The notes under the pieces are model-generated. The model did not search any database and was not told the DNA's origin. It was given only the letters and a program-made list of their open reading frames with translations. Both the position numbers and the translations under genes were made by a program. Source: Aradus depressus (lineage: Eukaryota; Arthropoda; Insecta; Hemiptera; Aradidae). From it: a stretch of 64,000 bases of DNA. How positions within the stretch are numbered: position 1 is the stretch's first letter; each line of letters opens with the position of its first letter. The DNA is taken from contig OY759219.1 of NCBI GenBank assembly GCA_963662175.1, forward strand, positions 29,554,908 through 29,618,907. The letters run 5' to 3'. This document shows, piece by piece, positions 32,801-44,964 of the stretch.

Positions 32801-33155
32801 TTATCAGCTCCGGATTTCAATTGTTTTACATACTCTGGGTAATATTTAAAGACAGAAACATATACGAGCATAATATGATATGATATTATCTTCTTATTGT
32901 ATCTTTGAAAAGATTCTGTATATTGCCCTTTGGCCGTATTTGTATTTTGCCCCCCAACACTTTGGGTACATTTTAAATTGTGTGAATATAATATTAATTC
33001 TAAATCTTAAATTATATACTTTAAAATTGTGTAACTTGGATCGTAAAAATAAATAATTAAAATTGACTTACCAAAGTTAGAAAACCTATAACCAAACATC
33101 CCGTCCTTAAGGATAAACAACAGCATGTTTTAACAGTTGGAAGTTCCACCTTCAT
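26877..33155 (-). CDS. DUF4728/pasiflora-like tetraspan membrane protein (gene 3)
   Basis: Five coding exons on the minus strand: 33155-33072, 31392-31302, 31157-31075, 28632-28494 and 26977-26877 (498 bases, 165 residues). All junctions are GT-AG, with phases 0,1,0,1. Exon 1 reads MKVELPTVKTCCCLSLRTG, the Cys-rich signature I associate with DUF4728. Four membrane segments follow: GCLVIGFLTL with YFLDITVISITY, FEIIFSVYLIYG, AWLICMIASVITSIISLIF, and IQIFFSLVVFSHYL. The tail is short and polar (SNVQQLMNDEY). The segments align one-to-one with genes 1 and 2. It has a single N-x-T (NIT) near the second segment and no long glycosylated loop, so it looks like the compact family form. Insect pasiflora proteins work at septate junctions; function here is inference. 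Introns hold SINEs, a jockey end and module repeats. Confidence 0.82.
27230..27556 (-). repeat. Dispersed module repeat, gene 3 intron 4
   Basis: Reverse orientation copy: GGTCAGAAATTCGG, CCGAAATTTCATG, TTTCAGCGGAATC, then CTGCCGATCTAATGAATTTA, ACACAAAATTTAGTA, GTAAGTCAACTATTGAATAT, and a gap-like GGGGAAATATATTGCCGGGG end. It matches the landmarks of the 44965-45880 copy read backwards. Confidence 0.6.
28003..28895 (-). mobile_element. Second tRNA-derived SINE family (two pieces)
   Basis: On the minus strand at about 28895-28766 a tRNA-like head contains GTGCGAGCTAGAGCGTAGGG and a B box GGGTTCGAATCCCG, followed by a GAGTGAATTTTATTTC body. A partial copy of the head with the same CACGG...AACCCGCAAACCATAG arrangement lies at 28003-28054. 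Sequence differs from the main SINE family. Pieces are separated by unrelated AT-rich DNA and gene 3 exon 4. Confidence 0.55.
29370..29470. repeat. Degenerate hammerhead/Penelope-like palindrome
   Basis: It contains GAGGTCATCGTCAGGACAAA and, inverted to it, GATGATCTAAGCCGAGACCG with GTATACTTTATAATATTT, mirroring ATTATAAAGAGTATCGAGG on the left. The arrangement parallels the palindrome at 2539-2766 but is diverged and the GAAA is mutated. Confidence 0.4.
29519..29868 (-). mobile_element. tRNA-derived SINE, full-length, gene 3 intron 3
   Basis: One of the best copies. From its tail (GGTTAGGTTTTAGG) through the body to the head (GAGCTACCGGCGCCCTC), including the A and B boxes in reverse (GGGCTACGAACCCACG). 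It lies antisense relative to the window and in the same orientation as gene 3. Confidence 0.85.
30100..30820 (+). repeat. Dispersed module repeat pieces, gene 3 intron 3
   Basis: Landmarks include AATTTCGTGTCGACACATTC at about 30177, ATTACATCGACAGTTATTAG, then, after an interruption, GTCGAAATCTCAACATCGAA and TAACTTCCCCTAAAC near 30760-30820. The middle is diverged. No protein is recognised. Confidence 0.5.
31775..31801. repeat. Poly(C) run
   Basis: About 27 consecutive C in AT-rich DNA, next to a truncated LINE, in intron 1 of gene 3. The length may be unreliable in assembly. Confidence 0.8.
31860..32616 (+). mobile_element. Jockey-type LINE, 5'-truncated, 3' end with tail
   Basis: The last 130-odd codons of a reverse-transcriptase ORF (RNTLNRRLKILYGLL, LLRPLWTYGSQIYGSA, IQAFNSKTLRLIT, RRLKRRWNRDLLPP) end near 32320. 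An untranslated tail follows, with GTCCCGAGGACCTACCACCG and GGGTGGCCTTCCTCTC, AATAAAAGACAAAG and poly(A). The motif LRPLWTYG...IQ...SKTLR is typical of jockey-clade ORF2. It is antisense in intron 1 of gene 3. Confidence 0.8.
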
Positions 33156-35079
33156 CTCTTATATCAGTTCAAATACTGTTTATTCTATAATATCTTCATC
33201 CAAATCGACCAACGGCCATCCTATATGAAAATAATAAATACATACAATCCGTAAATAATAATAATTTCTAAACATAATAAGTCTTATTTATTGTTTATCC
33301 ATATTAGATGTTCAGATGTTAAGGGATATGATATATTTGATAAATAGGTATACATTATCAATTATGTATATAATTTATTTATCTGCCTCACGTCCTAAAG
33401 CCTTTTTGCATTTTAGCCACAAATTAAGCTATAGGGCTACTTAAACGCAAAATAAAATCTTGTCATAAGATTTTATTTGAAAGAATATTTACTGGCTTAT
33501 AAGCAATGAGAAGAAGATATCTGCCAAACTATTTAGCTTATAAATGATAAATCGAGAACGAAAATGATTATGGATAAAACATTGTTATTTATTGTTATTA
33601 TAATTATCTTATTTAAGTAGTAAATTTTTACCACCAGGGGTCCCGACATAATTCGTCCCTGTTACCTAAAATGACGTTAGAAGGCGAGTTTTGATGTGGG
33701 GCGCTTCATATGGGTAAATTGGGTGATTTTATTTGTTACAGATTTGTATGACACGAAACATCTGGTCATGGAGACACAGCATTTGGCAATGAAGTGTCCG
33801 ATAACAGATTGGTGAAACATCATCGAGCAAATCGAAACACCTTCAATCAACAATTCAGGCAAACGGAAACACCTTCTATAATCGAAGTTGGCAAACCTCA
33901 ATACTTCATATCAAAATTACGTAGCCTGCGTTTTTGAGCAAATTATTAAAATATTGCATAAGTATGGATTTAAATATTCAGGTTCAATTTTTTAATTGAA
34001 TTTTGGTTCAATGTATTGAGACTCAAAAAGAAAGAAAGAATTAAGAAAATAAATTTAATCGTTTAACGGTTGATGGCCTGTTGCATTATTTTTACTCCTG
34101 TCTTAGTCTTATTTATTTTTTATTTACTCTTAATATTGCCAGAATTACTCATCTTTGGCAGCAAGAAGCTCAAAAGTAGTCGAATATATTTTTTAACATC
34201 TGTATCGATACAAACTTTCATGACTCTTTAGAGAAGAGGTTAAAAAGCATACATCTCAAATTAACAAAAGAAGAGTTGTATATTCAACGAAGTAATGAGA
34301 ATAAAGTATCTCTTTATTCTCTCTTTGGGAAAAATTAAGTCAGTTCTAGAGTAAGTAATAAAGCTAAGAAAAATGTGAATTGTTTACGATCAAATTCATT
34401 TCAGATTCTCAACTCTTTTAACACCACTACGTTCATTACTTGGTGTTGTTATTCATTCATTTTATGTATTTTTCATTTACTATACGCTTCTTTTTTTTAA
34501 TGTAATGCATTTTGTATTCATTTATTGTGCACACATTTATTTATTCTTTTTGATTTTCTTCTTGTTTTCTCTCTTATTACTTCGATAGTATTTCATATTG
34601 CCATTACTGCATTTATTATTTATATGTACTATTTGCGTTAGTATGAAATCCTATTTCTTTAGTTTATTTGTCTTTATTGCTATTATTTTTTTAAAGTTTA
34701 TGGACTTTTTGAAATTTAACTAAAAGAAAATCATAAATGAGAGCGAAAATAAGAAAAAACTTCATCTATCCTTCTTTTCCCGAAGTTCTTTGCTTTTTGT
34801 TTAATTTCATTAGACCAGAAAAAACTACATTAAAATATATAACAAATGTAATCTCTAATGCAATAAAGTTATCTTTATTTGCATTTTCTGCATCTTATGT
34901 CTTTAATAAAGCTAGGTTATTCACAAATCTTGCGTAATTAGCACGATTTTAAGTTAGAGTGTTACAAGTTTTCTAAAAGCCATCTGATACTAACCTAGTT
35001 AATTTAAAATACTATTAAAAAAAAGTGGTCATAGTTACAAGAGATTCTCTTTGAAAATTACTATTTTTAAGCTGTATTG
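33156..35079. other. Intergenic, AT-rich, no gene recognised
   Basis: The region upstream of gene 3. Short frames at 33677-33901 (minus) and 34737-34937 (plus) show no family traits. The promoter of gene 3 should lie in the first part but has no clear core motif. Confidence 0.5.
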
Positions 35080-35236
35080 GCTCAAGATTGCTGGTTCGAA
35101 TTCCAGCCGAGGTCCTTAGATTTCTTAGGTGAATAAACCTAGTCAGGCAAAATTTAGGACTCCCACTGTCAGACTCATGTCCAAAAGAGAGATTTGGTAG
35201 TAGGCGATGTGACCTGGTTGTTAAAGCCCTGGATTG
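35080..35236 (+). mobile_element. SINE fragment
   Basis: A degraded plus-strand copy with B box-like GGTTCGAATTCCAG, AGGCAAAATTTAGGACTCCC and GGTAGTAGGCGATGTGACC. Large internal deletion. Confidence 0.65.
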
Positions 35237-35911
35237 CATCACAATAACTTATTCATATAATATTTTGAAAAACACTGTTCCACTTACCACATAATAATCA
35301 GTCTATCTCCATGTTCTCTTCCTCTGACAGTGATTTGGACTGGGGCAATGTGTTGATAATGTTTTATAATTGGTTATCTGATGGTTTTTTAGAATTCAAG
35401 GACAAATAGAGGAGACAGTTTTTTTGTTTTTTTTTTAAAATAATTTAACACTTAGAAATTTACATAATTATAGTAGACACAACACACCCAACTTGATTGA
35501 TAATTAATTTACAGAGAAATCAGCAAACGTAATATATTATTGAAAATAATATAGAGGCACTGGACAGTAGAAAATATCTTCTATTAAAATCCGAATCTTA
35601 ATTCTAATGGTATAGTTATCTCTATCTATTCAAGATAAAACATTCTTCAATAGATAATTAATGTGCTATTTTCCCTTATTTATTTTCAGAAATGATTACG
35701 CAAAATGTCTATTGTATATTTATTATTATTTTCTAAATTAGATTATCTACTTGTTTTAACAACTTGTTGCACTCTTGTATATGTATGTATATATTTTTTT
35801 TTACACATTGAACAGCAAACAGAAAGGAAGCGAAATTTCGTTTGCGATCAAATGAGTTTTGCTCTCGTGGAAAATTAATAGTGACTAACTTATGGTGTTT
35901 TGAATTTAAAT

Positions 35912-36190
35912 AAGGTTAGGCTTTATGACTCATGCCCTGGCCTTAACTACGAGGTCATATTGCCTACTACCAGAGCGCTCTTTCATCACTCTGGTGGACA
36001 TGAGCCTGACTCTACTCTGGGAGTCCTAAATTTTGCCTACCCTAAATTTTTATTCACCTAGGGTAGGGGTCTTTAACGAGTACCTGACATCGTACGCTTC
36101 ACGTCCCCTTCGAATGTTTATTCCTCACAGATAAAATAAACTAAAAAGGGCCTCAGCAGGGTTACCAATCCGCGAACTTGAGCCGTAGCT
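35912..36190 (-). mobile_element. SINE copy
   Basis: Minus strand, from GACTCATGCCCTGGCCTTAA to a damaged head near 36190. The CGTCCC...GAAT block is shortened. Confidence 0.75.
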
Positions 36191-36344
36191 GTAGTACCGC
36201 TCTCCGACGCTCCGTTGGGGCGTAATCCAAATATTCCTGAAACTTTTTGATCACCCCTCGTATTCTAAGTACTCTCTATGTAAACGGATATTTAATAATA
36301 ATGATTTGAGAATATATATTTTTTAAAATAACATAATATATATT

Positions 36345-38410
36345 CCTGGTGAAACAATTTCCCAGTCGACACAAAATATGATGCGTAGAATCTCATCAGG
36401 ACGACACCTGTGTATGAATCAATACAAAATTTTTATGAGAATCCTTAAAAACCTGAATAAGGAACCAATCATTTTCAACCAAATTGGTAGATTGGGTTTA
36501 GAGGGAGAGCAAATACTTCGTTTACTCACTCGCTCTGGGGAAGTACCTTGAGTGATTCACCAATGACTTTTTTGGTTTACAAAGTACTAATAAACATAAT
36601 AATTGACCTGCTTGAAACAGTAATAATTTTCTTAGTCACACGATAACTAGTTTCAATTAATCAATTATCAATATAATTGTTTAATAAATAAGGATTTTAC
36701 CTATGTCAGTTATTTTTGTCATTGTTATTATGTTATTTCTTTTTGTTTGTTTGTTTTGTTTACATGGAGGTTATTCACAAATGTTTACAGAAGAATATTA
36801 AACAACCGAAGAGTTCATGACAAGACCAAAGAGGCCATACAAAGGTAACTATTGGTAATAATAATATTAACTTACGTTAATTATATAAAGTCAGTTACAG
36901 ATATATAAAGACGGATGGGGCTGAAAAACCTCCAGGATTTTGGGAGGATTCACAAAATCTAAATAAATTTTTTTCACCCTTTTTTTTCTACCAAATTATT
37001 ATGATGCATGAGAAAAAACTTGTACAAAGCAAAATTATATTTAACTGTTATTTTTTTATTTTATTTTACTTCCCTTAGCTGCACGAAGTTTAGAGGAATT
37101 TATGTAATCGATCAGAAATTCGATGTGGAGTTTTCAACGGAATTTCAAGTTTTCCGACCTCCTGATGTAAAATAAAATGTCTGCCTGTGAACAAGATAAC
37201 TCCCGATAGAATTAAATTATATATGTGCATTCAGAACCCTCTAAGGATGACACTTATTGATTTTCAGCCAAATCGAGTATAGGAAAGGGGGGGGGGGAGG
37301 CTTAACACACAAACTACTGTAACTGCCATTGTTATGAATGTATTGACACAAATTTTTGTATGTAAATTCAAATACTTAATCATTTTCAACGGAATCAGCA
37401 GGAGAGGAGGGGACTTAACTTAAAAATTTAGAACTTCATAAGGATTGCACCTATTAATTTTCAGCGAAATAGACCGAAGGGAAGAGGGGACCAGAGAGGG
37501 AGGCTCGACTCAAACTGCCGGTGTAATGAAATTACGTTTTATTATTCTGGGACCGAGGTCCCCTAAGAATAAATACATATAAAGTAAAGAAAAGGAAACA
37601 ATGAAATATAGTATCAGTACGTCGTAGAATGAAATAAATAAATTAGTGCTACGTTGGAGAAAACTAGAACTTAAAAATATATAAATATACAAAAGATTAA
37701 CATGAAATAACATAAAATTAACAGCTTAATTATAAAGAAAAAAAATAAATAAAAGTTTCTACTATATATAATAAAATATAATATATAAAAAAAAAAAAAA
37801 ATAGTATAGGTTAGGTCTTATGACTCATGTCCGGGCTTTAACTACAAGGTCATAATGCCTACTACCAGAGCGCTCTTTCGTCACTCTGGTGGACATGAGC
37901 CCGACTCTACTGTGGGAGTTCTAAATTTTGCCTACCCTAAATTTGTATTCACCTAGGGCGGGGGTCTTTAACGAGTACCTGACTTCGTACAGGCTCGGGA
38001 CCATCGCTTAGCGTCCCATCCGAAGGACGGCGTGCTTATTTTACCTCCTAGATAAAATAAACTAAGGGCCTCGGTCGGGTTTCGAACCCACGACTTTGAG
38101 CTCAGAAGCCAAGCACTCATACGATTGAGCTACCGGCGCCCTCTAAAGAAGAGTATATAAATAAGAAAAAAATAAATAGATTAATAAAATCGACAGAGTA
38201 TAATACTGTGATGGTTGATTATAAAAGAGAGGGGAGGATGCCCAGACATCATTACATTAGATAGACAGAAAATTTATTATTAGTTCCTATGTAAGTCAAC
38301 TATTGATTTTTTGCCCAAACTTTTGATTGGTTTTGGGGGAAGAGTGAAAAATTAATTGATTAATTCGTGCTGATGAAGTACATTGCCGGTGATCCACCGA
38401 CGATTTTTAT
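36345..38410 (-). repeat. Dispersed module repeats, minus-strand cluster
   Basis: Three pieces of the roughly 135-bp-module family in reverse orientation: 36345-36570, 37065-37530 and 38265-38410. They share GATCAGAAATTCGATG, CCTGTGAACAAGATAACTCC, AACTCCCGATAGAATTAA, CTATGTAAGTCAACTATTGA and a terminal TACATTGCCGGTGATCC. A SINE (37807-38143) and unclassified DNA lie between pieces. No intact frame. Confidence 0.55.
37807..38143 (-). mobile_element. SINE copy, near full length
   Basis: Minus strand, from a short TAGGTTAGG tail through the whole body to GAGCTACCGGCGCCCTC. B box in reverse reads GGGTTTCGAACCC. Confidence 0.85.
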
Positions 38411-38499
38411 AAAAAGGCCAAAACGTTCGGGCTGTAATTGAACTTTTCAGCTTTCAAATTTATAAAACGAAATTTAGTTCAAATTGGTTAAACAAATAG

Positions 38500-39424
38500 T
38501 TTTATACTAGGAAGACGAGTTAAGTGTCAGATAAGGTTTCAAGGTTTTTTTTTTTTTTTTCTCGACTGACATTCTGCCAATAAATCTTAGATAATTGCCT
38601 GACAACACTCAGTTGTGAGGTGGCATTATTTTATTATTTTAGACTAATATTTAGACTAGTCTCACCTCTCTCCTGTTAGAATGCCTCTCAGAGTTACTAG
38701 AAATTATTTATAGAAGTGTCCCCTCTACTTGGTCAACTCTCTACCTTCCACCTTCCGTCTTCTAGTCTCGTGTCAACCTTACCTCTCTGTCTACCTGATC
38801 AACTACGAGTATAGTCCTCACATCTCACCTTGTTATATTCTGCGTTTCAGTGAAGAAATAGTTTCCAGCAATTCGTGTGTATCAAAATTGAAAGTGATGG
38901 GGATACTTGAGACAATTTGACTTATAAGGTAACATCTTTTTGCCTTAATAGTTCTTCATTTATTTACTAAACGCAAATAAATGTTTAATTACATAATATT
39001 AGTGAATATTTTTTTGTGAAATTTTTTTGTGAAGTATGTTGAACCTATCAATGCGATTATGTCATTTTTCTTGACACAAAATCTGCTATAAGTCCCCACT
39101 TTTGGAGTTTCCTTTTTTTTTGTTGTTTTTAGGAGTTCTTGAAGGTACTGCTTCCTCTTTTGATTTTTTTTTTGAATATGGTTAACCGCGTATTCATGTA
39201 TTTGCTTTTTTATCCAGGAAAAACTTCTCACTTTTCTCTGGAAGAGGAGAAATAAAGGGAAAACGTAAGGAAACAACGTTTGAAAGTGTCATATTTCTGG
39301 ATTTAGGTTGAGTAGACGATTGACCGTCGTAATGAGGTTGTTTTCTTAATTCATCGCATTTGAAAGGTTTTTTTAAAAAAATATATATATTGTCTATTCT
39401 ACAAAAAAAAAATAGTTCATCGGT
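38500..39424. other. Intergenic, unclassified
   Basis: It holds a pyrimidine-rich 63-codon frame (38729-38920) and a T-rich stretch with a 95-codon minus frame (39276-38989) of low complexity. Neither shows a known motif. The 38640-38930 part, starting near TGTTAGAATGCC, might be an old solo LTR; no second boundary or target duplication was found. Confidence 0.3.
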
Positions 39425-39670
39425 GAATCATCGGCTGTGTACTTCTCCAGCATGAATTAATCAAAGTCAATCGACAGTTTGGGCTAAAACTCAATATTTG
39501 AATTACATAGTGTCTTTTGAATCCTCAAACTATATTTTGTGTCGATACATTCATTACATCGACAGTTATTGAGATTTTCTTAAGGCTTTAGCTATATGCC
39601 ATTAGTCATCGTTGATTTCTGAGTTGAGCCCCCCTCCGATCCCTCTCCTTTTATTATTTGGAAGGTGGTG
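39425..39670 (+). repeat. Dispersed module repeat
   Basis: Plus orientation: CGGTGAATCATCGGC, TACTTCTCCAGCATGAATTA, TTTTGTGTCGATACATTCAT, TACATCGACAGTTATTGAG, ending in a pyrimidine-rich CCCTCTCCTTTT where a jockey LINE begins. Confidence 0.6.
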
Positions 39671-39689
39671 TAAAATTTTGTCAAAAAGC

Positions 39690-40402
39690 GTGAACCGTCG
39701 ACTCAAAATACTCTACGGACTTTTAAAAAGACGATCAAAATTAGACATGACACAAAAACGGAACTGTTACACTTACTTACTGAGACCATTATGGACATAC
39801 GGATCACAGACATACGGTTCAGTAAAAACATCCAACATCAAACTAATTCAGGCCTTTCAGTCAAAAACCCTCAGACTTTTAACACAGTGCTCCCCATACA
39901 TAAACAACAGAACACTTCATAACGATCTTATGATACACACACTACCCGACACAATACAAACTACTTACATACGGTTTTTTAGAAAACTTTGCACACATAC
40001 AGACCCAGAAATACGTACTTTATCTTCACAACACTTCCCACAAAACCCCCCATGAAGGTTGAAGAGAAGATGGAACCGCGACTTACTGCCACCTTGAATC
40101 ATATTCGTTATTAATTTTTTTTTTTTTTTTAATAATTTTCCTTTACCTTTATCATCTCTCTTACCCATCCATCAATCTCGTCTTTCAATTCCTTTATATT
40201 TATTTATTTTCTTTTATTTCTTTCTTTCTGTTCTTGTCCTAATAATTAAGATAAATTTTCATTCCGAGGACCTACCACTGGGTGGCCTTCCTCTCACACG
40301 TCCTTCACGCCAACATATCAATACCATCATAGATGCTGATTGTTGCACCCTAGCAACAGTTGTATCTTTATAAATAAAATACAAAAAAAAAAAAAAAAAA
40401 AA
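39690..40402 (+). mobile_element. Jockey-type LINE, 5'-truncated, with poly(A)
   Basis: Same family as 31860-32616. Coding end RRLKILYGLLKRRSKLD, LLRPLWTYGSQTYGSV, IQAFQSKTLRLLTQ to about 40055, where a point change creates an early stop after QNPP. Then the shared tail, AATAAAATAC and a 20-base poly(A). Confidence 0.82.
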
Positions 40403-42103
40403 TAGGTGACATTCGGACGTCCGGCGGAACGGCTATTAAGTTTTTTAAATGATTCACGAAAAAGAAACATTTTTTTCATTCCCATGATTTTTCAGGGGTG
40501 CAATTTTATCCAGTTTTTGGTGTAGTACAACATTTAGTACATCTCTTAACTCATAGGCGGTGTTTTAAAAACATTTTTCATTAATTGGATTGCAATTTTT
40601 GTTGTTTTTAAAAAATCGTATAAATAAAACCTGCTTAATAAATAGTTTTATTCAGTCTGTTAAAATTGTAAGAGCATCTACATGCGAAATCCAATAAATT
40701 AAATAATATTTTGAAAAAGAACAATTTATTTATGTATAAAAGATATATATCTTTATATTTTATAACGGCGGATAACCGTAACTCATTATCAGTGCATATA
40801 CGTAAAATGGTGCATTTGAAACTCCATTATAAACTGTTAGAAGTTAGTTCCTTCCGATAGCTGTATTTTTCTTCTTTTATCAATGATCTAAAGGTCAGGT
40901 CGTGGTTCGAATCGTTAGATAAGGCTGTTATTGATTATGACAGAAGGTTTGTGGTTGGAGTATTGAAATAATACAATTGATATAAGTAATATTTACAATT
41001 ATTTCATGAGAATAAGTCATTACAGTCCATCATACTATGCCACATTGCCGATCCGCCATTTTATGTCTCCAATCTCATACTGCAATGACCTTATCGTCCC
41101 ATTTATAACCTCTGTTATCAGAATTTCCGTGTCAAGCTCCATCATCCAACTTATTCAACTATTATCACATACATTACAAACAACACTCTTCCCACAAATC
41201 CGACGCCTCAAGCGGTCATGAGAGGGACTTGCTCCAGTATTAGCCTAGACTCCTCTTTGATCACGTACCTCAGCAGTACAGCCACTCCCATGTCATTCTT
41301 CACAAATATATAAATAAATATATAAATAAATAAATTCATGAGAACATTATTATTATTATTTTCATATATCTATATATTTGGTTTGTTGGTTTCATGATGT
41401 CAAATCTGCCGATCGCTTTTTCATTCCTCTCTAATATAGAAAGAAGCCCGAAGTCTCATTCCGTTGACAATGCATTATATCAAAATTTCAAGCAGAAGAG
41501 TCGAGCAGCTCACTGTCTATCCGTTGCATACTATATATCATGTCATTCATCATACGTTTGCTTGATTTGTGCGAAAATGGTTTGATTTATGCGAAAACTC
41601 CTCTATTACAAAGAATGTCCCTTATGAAATTTCTGACTAACTATTGTGTCAAATTTGGAATAGGACCAACGTGCCCAGAGTCACAACATTAGCGACAGCA
41701 AACAGTGACCTACTCATAAGAGGTCTCCTATTCAAGGATTGCTTTCCCTAATTATCGTATAAAGAAATATATGCAGATATTAATCAAAGATTTTAAATAA
41801 AATCTATGATAGGTTTAAAATGTAGGTGAATAACTTAAAAATTAAGGAAATACAAAACATTTTTCAAAAATATACCATATTTTTCAAATCACCGATAAGT
41901 AAAAGTAAAGGTTTTCCGTCCGAAGGTTATGTTATATGGGGGAGGAGTGATTGCGCCCGAGAAGTTTTCTCACATGCTCAAGGGCAAAACGATCACATAT
42001 GTCGCCGAATAAAGCAGCCCAGAATATTAGCGACATCAAACAGAGACCTACTCATAAGAGGTCTCCTATACACGGCCAGGACAACACCCTACTGAGAGCT
42101 CTA
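40403..42103. other. Intergenic, repeats of unknown class
   Basis: Mostly AT-rich. Two related blocks carry GACCTACTCATAAGAGGTCT: about 41709 and about 42048, each preceded by an ATTAGCGACA-type phrase. They look like copies of one unclassified repeat. Short frames at 41006, 41394 and 41826 show no family signs. Confidence 0.4.
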
Positions 42104-43936
42104 TTCTGGAACGCGGCTTGTCACAAGACAAACGCACAGAATTGTAAAGTATTATTGATAGAAATGATGTTGTCTTCTATGGTATTGTCGAGGCGGGTGT
42201 GGCGACCGACAACATGGGTTTCTTTCAGATGGTGGGTTACCAGACTTAGTGCATGGCTTGTCGCAGGCAGTTCTCTTCAGGTATCGTTGTGGCAGCCAAA
42301 CAATCACTGGTGGTCAATTTCCATCTCAGGAATGAAATGAATGAGGAGGACCGGGCTGGAAGCGATTGAGATGGACATTCGGAAGAACCGTGTACACCGG
42401 CGTTTATTCATTGTAAACAAACCCCCACGAAACAAATCAAATTTGAAATGGCTGGAGACCACCGACTCTAATTGTTTATTGTGGTGATCTAAAGGCACCG
42501 TCTCTACGTTGGAGTTAAGCTACTACTGACACCGTTGGGGCAGTCTGGTAAAATTTCATTGACTCCAACCCACCAATCTATATTGAAAATTTATCGTGCA
42601 GTCCTACGTTTTTATTCTATGGAGAAGGACTGTCGCACCCATTTGTGATATTCGCTCACCCGGCGATCTCACAAAACATAGAGCATAACCTAACAAACTC
42701 TTCTGGAAGCTTTGGGCATAAAATGTTGTATTTTTTTATTTTTATTTACAAAGAGATATTTACAACTGTATGAAAATATATATGTTACGGGTAAAGTTAG
42801 AATAACGGTTAACGTCCGGTTTAAACCTAGGATTACCCGGGTAAACCTAGTAGTACCCGCTGCCGCTTGGTTAAAGTTGGGTATACTAATAATGACAAGG
42901 CCATTAGTGGACGTATGTTCCACTATAAAGATTAGGTACTTATTAATTAGCTCGACCACACCTCAATTTCCATTGCTGTAAGCTGTCTAACAGCGATAAT
43001 CATTCATCTGGGTACATAAATTCCTAGAACAAACTTAAATCGAAATATTACAAAATTTGGGGGCGTATTAGCCGGCGGGACGATATATCTGCCCCTCCCG
43101 TCGTTCCTATATTTGAAGTAGTACAGGTTCTAGCTTTAACATATACTTTACCCGGGTAAAGCCCGAAACGTGAACTATTTCAATTATATTTCGGACTTTA
43201 ACCAAGCGGCAGCGGGTACTACTAGGTTTACCCGGGTAATCCTAGGTTTAACCGTTAATCTAACTTTACCCGTAGCATATACAACAAGCAAATATGCTAA
43301 TACAGAGATAATGGCAATGTCAAAATGTCAAGACGGAAGAAATCACCCAGTGGTGAAACTCCCTAGTCACTGATTTCCGAGAATAAACCGACGCTAACTC
43401 CAGGACTGATGGACTGGGAGTTATTCAGGGAAACCTTAAACGCTAGGCTCTCTGTACCATATTCCCTAAAGACAGAGGAGGAGCTAGAGCAGGCAGTGGA
43501 GTTCTTCACATGTTGTGTTCAGGAAGCCGCATGGTCTTCATCATTTCCCTCAAAGCTGGCTTCCAGGCAAGATCTACCGGCTTACCCAGAGTACATTCGC
43601 AGATTGATCAGGGGGAAGCGGAGAGCACGGCAGATATAGCAATCCTCCAGACTACCGACTGACAAACAGATATACAATCGACTGAATAACAAACTGAAGA
43701 AATTAAATTATTTCGAAAAGCTAAATTTGATACTTAGTTCTCCAACTTGAATGCTGAAAATGGCAGTCTCTGGCGAAAAACTCGTCGGGTGCTGCGTCAA
43801 CCAGCAACGCCAGTACCTCTGCGATATGACAATGACTCATGGGCCATAACAGACGAGGAGAAAGCAGAGCGCTTCGCCTCCCATCTCACACAAACCTTCA
43901 CACCTCATCCAGACATGCATGATTTAAAACTAGTTT
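42104..43936 (+). mobile_element. Degenerate jockey-type LINE: endonuclease and EN-RT linker, split by a MITE
   Basis: From 42104 broken frames recall an APE-type endonuclease start (LFWNA-, then DKRTEL- and VVFYGIVEAG-like pieces). After an inserted TIR element (42779-43282) the linker preceding the RT is readable at 43409-43639 (WELFRETLNARLSVPYSL, EEELEQAVEFFT, PEYIRRLIRGKRRARQ) and, in a shifted frame, 43747-43935 (SLWRKTRRVLRQP, DEEKAERFASHLTQTFTPHP), typical of the jockey clade. No RT domain follows. Multiple stops and frameshifts. Confidence 0.65.
42779..43282. repeat. MITE with ~85-bp terminal inverted repeats
   Basis: The left arm (TACGGGTAAAGTTAG, CCTAGGATTACCCGGGTAAA, TAGTACCCGCTGCCGC, TTGGTTAAAGT) is repeated inverted at 43195-43282 with an 8-base indel. 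The arms contain the palindrome TTACCCGGGTAA. About 310 bases of unrelated sequence sit between, with one more TTTACCCGGGTAAAG near 43148. It is inserted inside a dead jockey element. Target duplication not resolved. Confidence 0.75.
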
Positions 43937-44050
43937 TTTAAAGCAACTTTAAGGCTATGTTTAAAGCAATTTTAATGCTCTGTTTAAAGCAATTTTGAGG
44001 CTCTGTTTAAGCAATTTTAAGGCTCTGTTTAAAGCAATTTTAATGCCCTC
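43937..44050 (+). repeat. 23-bp tandem array, about five units
   Basis: Units of TTTAAAGCAATTTTAATGCTC plus two bases, repeated five times with 1-3 changes; one unit is 22 bases. It begins exactly where the jockey-like coding remnant stops. Confidence 0.85.
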
Positions 44051-44964
44051 AGATTTGAACATAGTTATAGAGCCTCAAATAATGAAATATTTCTAAGTAA
44101 TGTTTAAACTGAATCGCATAGCAATAAATTTTAAAATATTATCTTTATTATCGTAATTTTTTATTGAAAAGGATGATTATAAAGAAATGCCATAGCAGAA
44201 CTTTTTATGGCAACCACCAGATCACTCTCTCTTCCCCCTCAAAATCATTTCATACTGGCATTACTTGATGTATGAAAGTCACTCTTAGAATTACGTTCTG
44301 CAATGAAACAATAATGCCATTAGAGAATTGGGAGTGATCTGTACAAAAGTGGTTGGTATACAATTTTTTATGACTACATTACTTTTCTTCTTTTACCAGT
44401 AATTTGGTTAGGTGGACGCCGCTATAATGTTTAATATTTTTATTTACATTCGAATTTCCGACAAGCTTTTGGCTCCTATATCCTAACGGATAAATGAACT
44501 CTATTTGTGATGTCTTCTATATTAACTACTAATCATTATTAATTATAGAGTAGCCAATTGTTCTTAAACAATGTCTAATTGGTGCAAAGAAGGATCATGA
44601 TGAAGTATTGTCTTAAAGTGTAGAAGTGTAGGGACCCGGTTGGTGTAGAATATAAGACGGAACTTGTGACCCGAGAGAGGCTGCAGTTCATCTTAATGGG
44701 AATTAGTGTCTATTGTGAAGTGACACAGCTTGGAGTCAGTAGCTCACCAACATTAGTCCAGTCACCATCACCGGCACCGCAGCTCCACAATCCTCCTCTC
44801 AAAGTATGTGTCATTATCGTACAGATAGCACTGTTTATTTTGTATTTTCCGTGCTATATCTGTCAGTTATCACAAGTCAGTGTCATTGTTAACACATCTT
44901 GAAACAGGGTATGTTGTTCTCTTTATATATAATTTAAAAAATATATATGAGCCTTATGTATTTG
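44051..44964. other. Intergenic, no recognised gene
   Basis: AT-rich DNA followed by a more balanced stretch (about 44600-44900) with a 78-codon frame (44666-44902) that includes a hydrophobic VCVIIVQIALFILYFPCYI segment. It has no family match that I know and no convincing splice sites, so I leave it unassigned. Confidence 0.35.
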
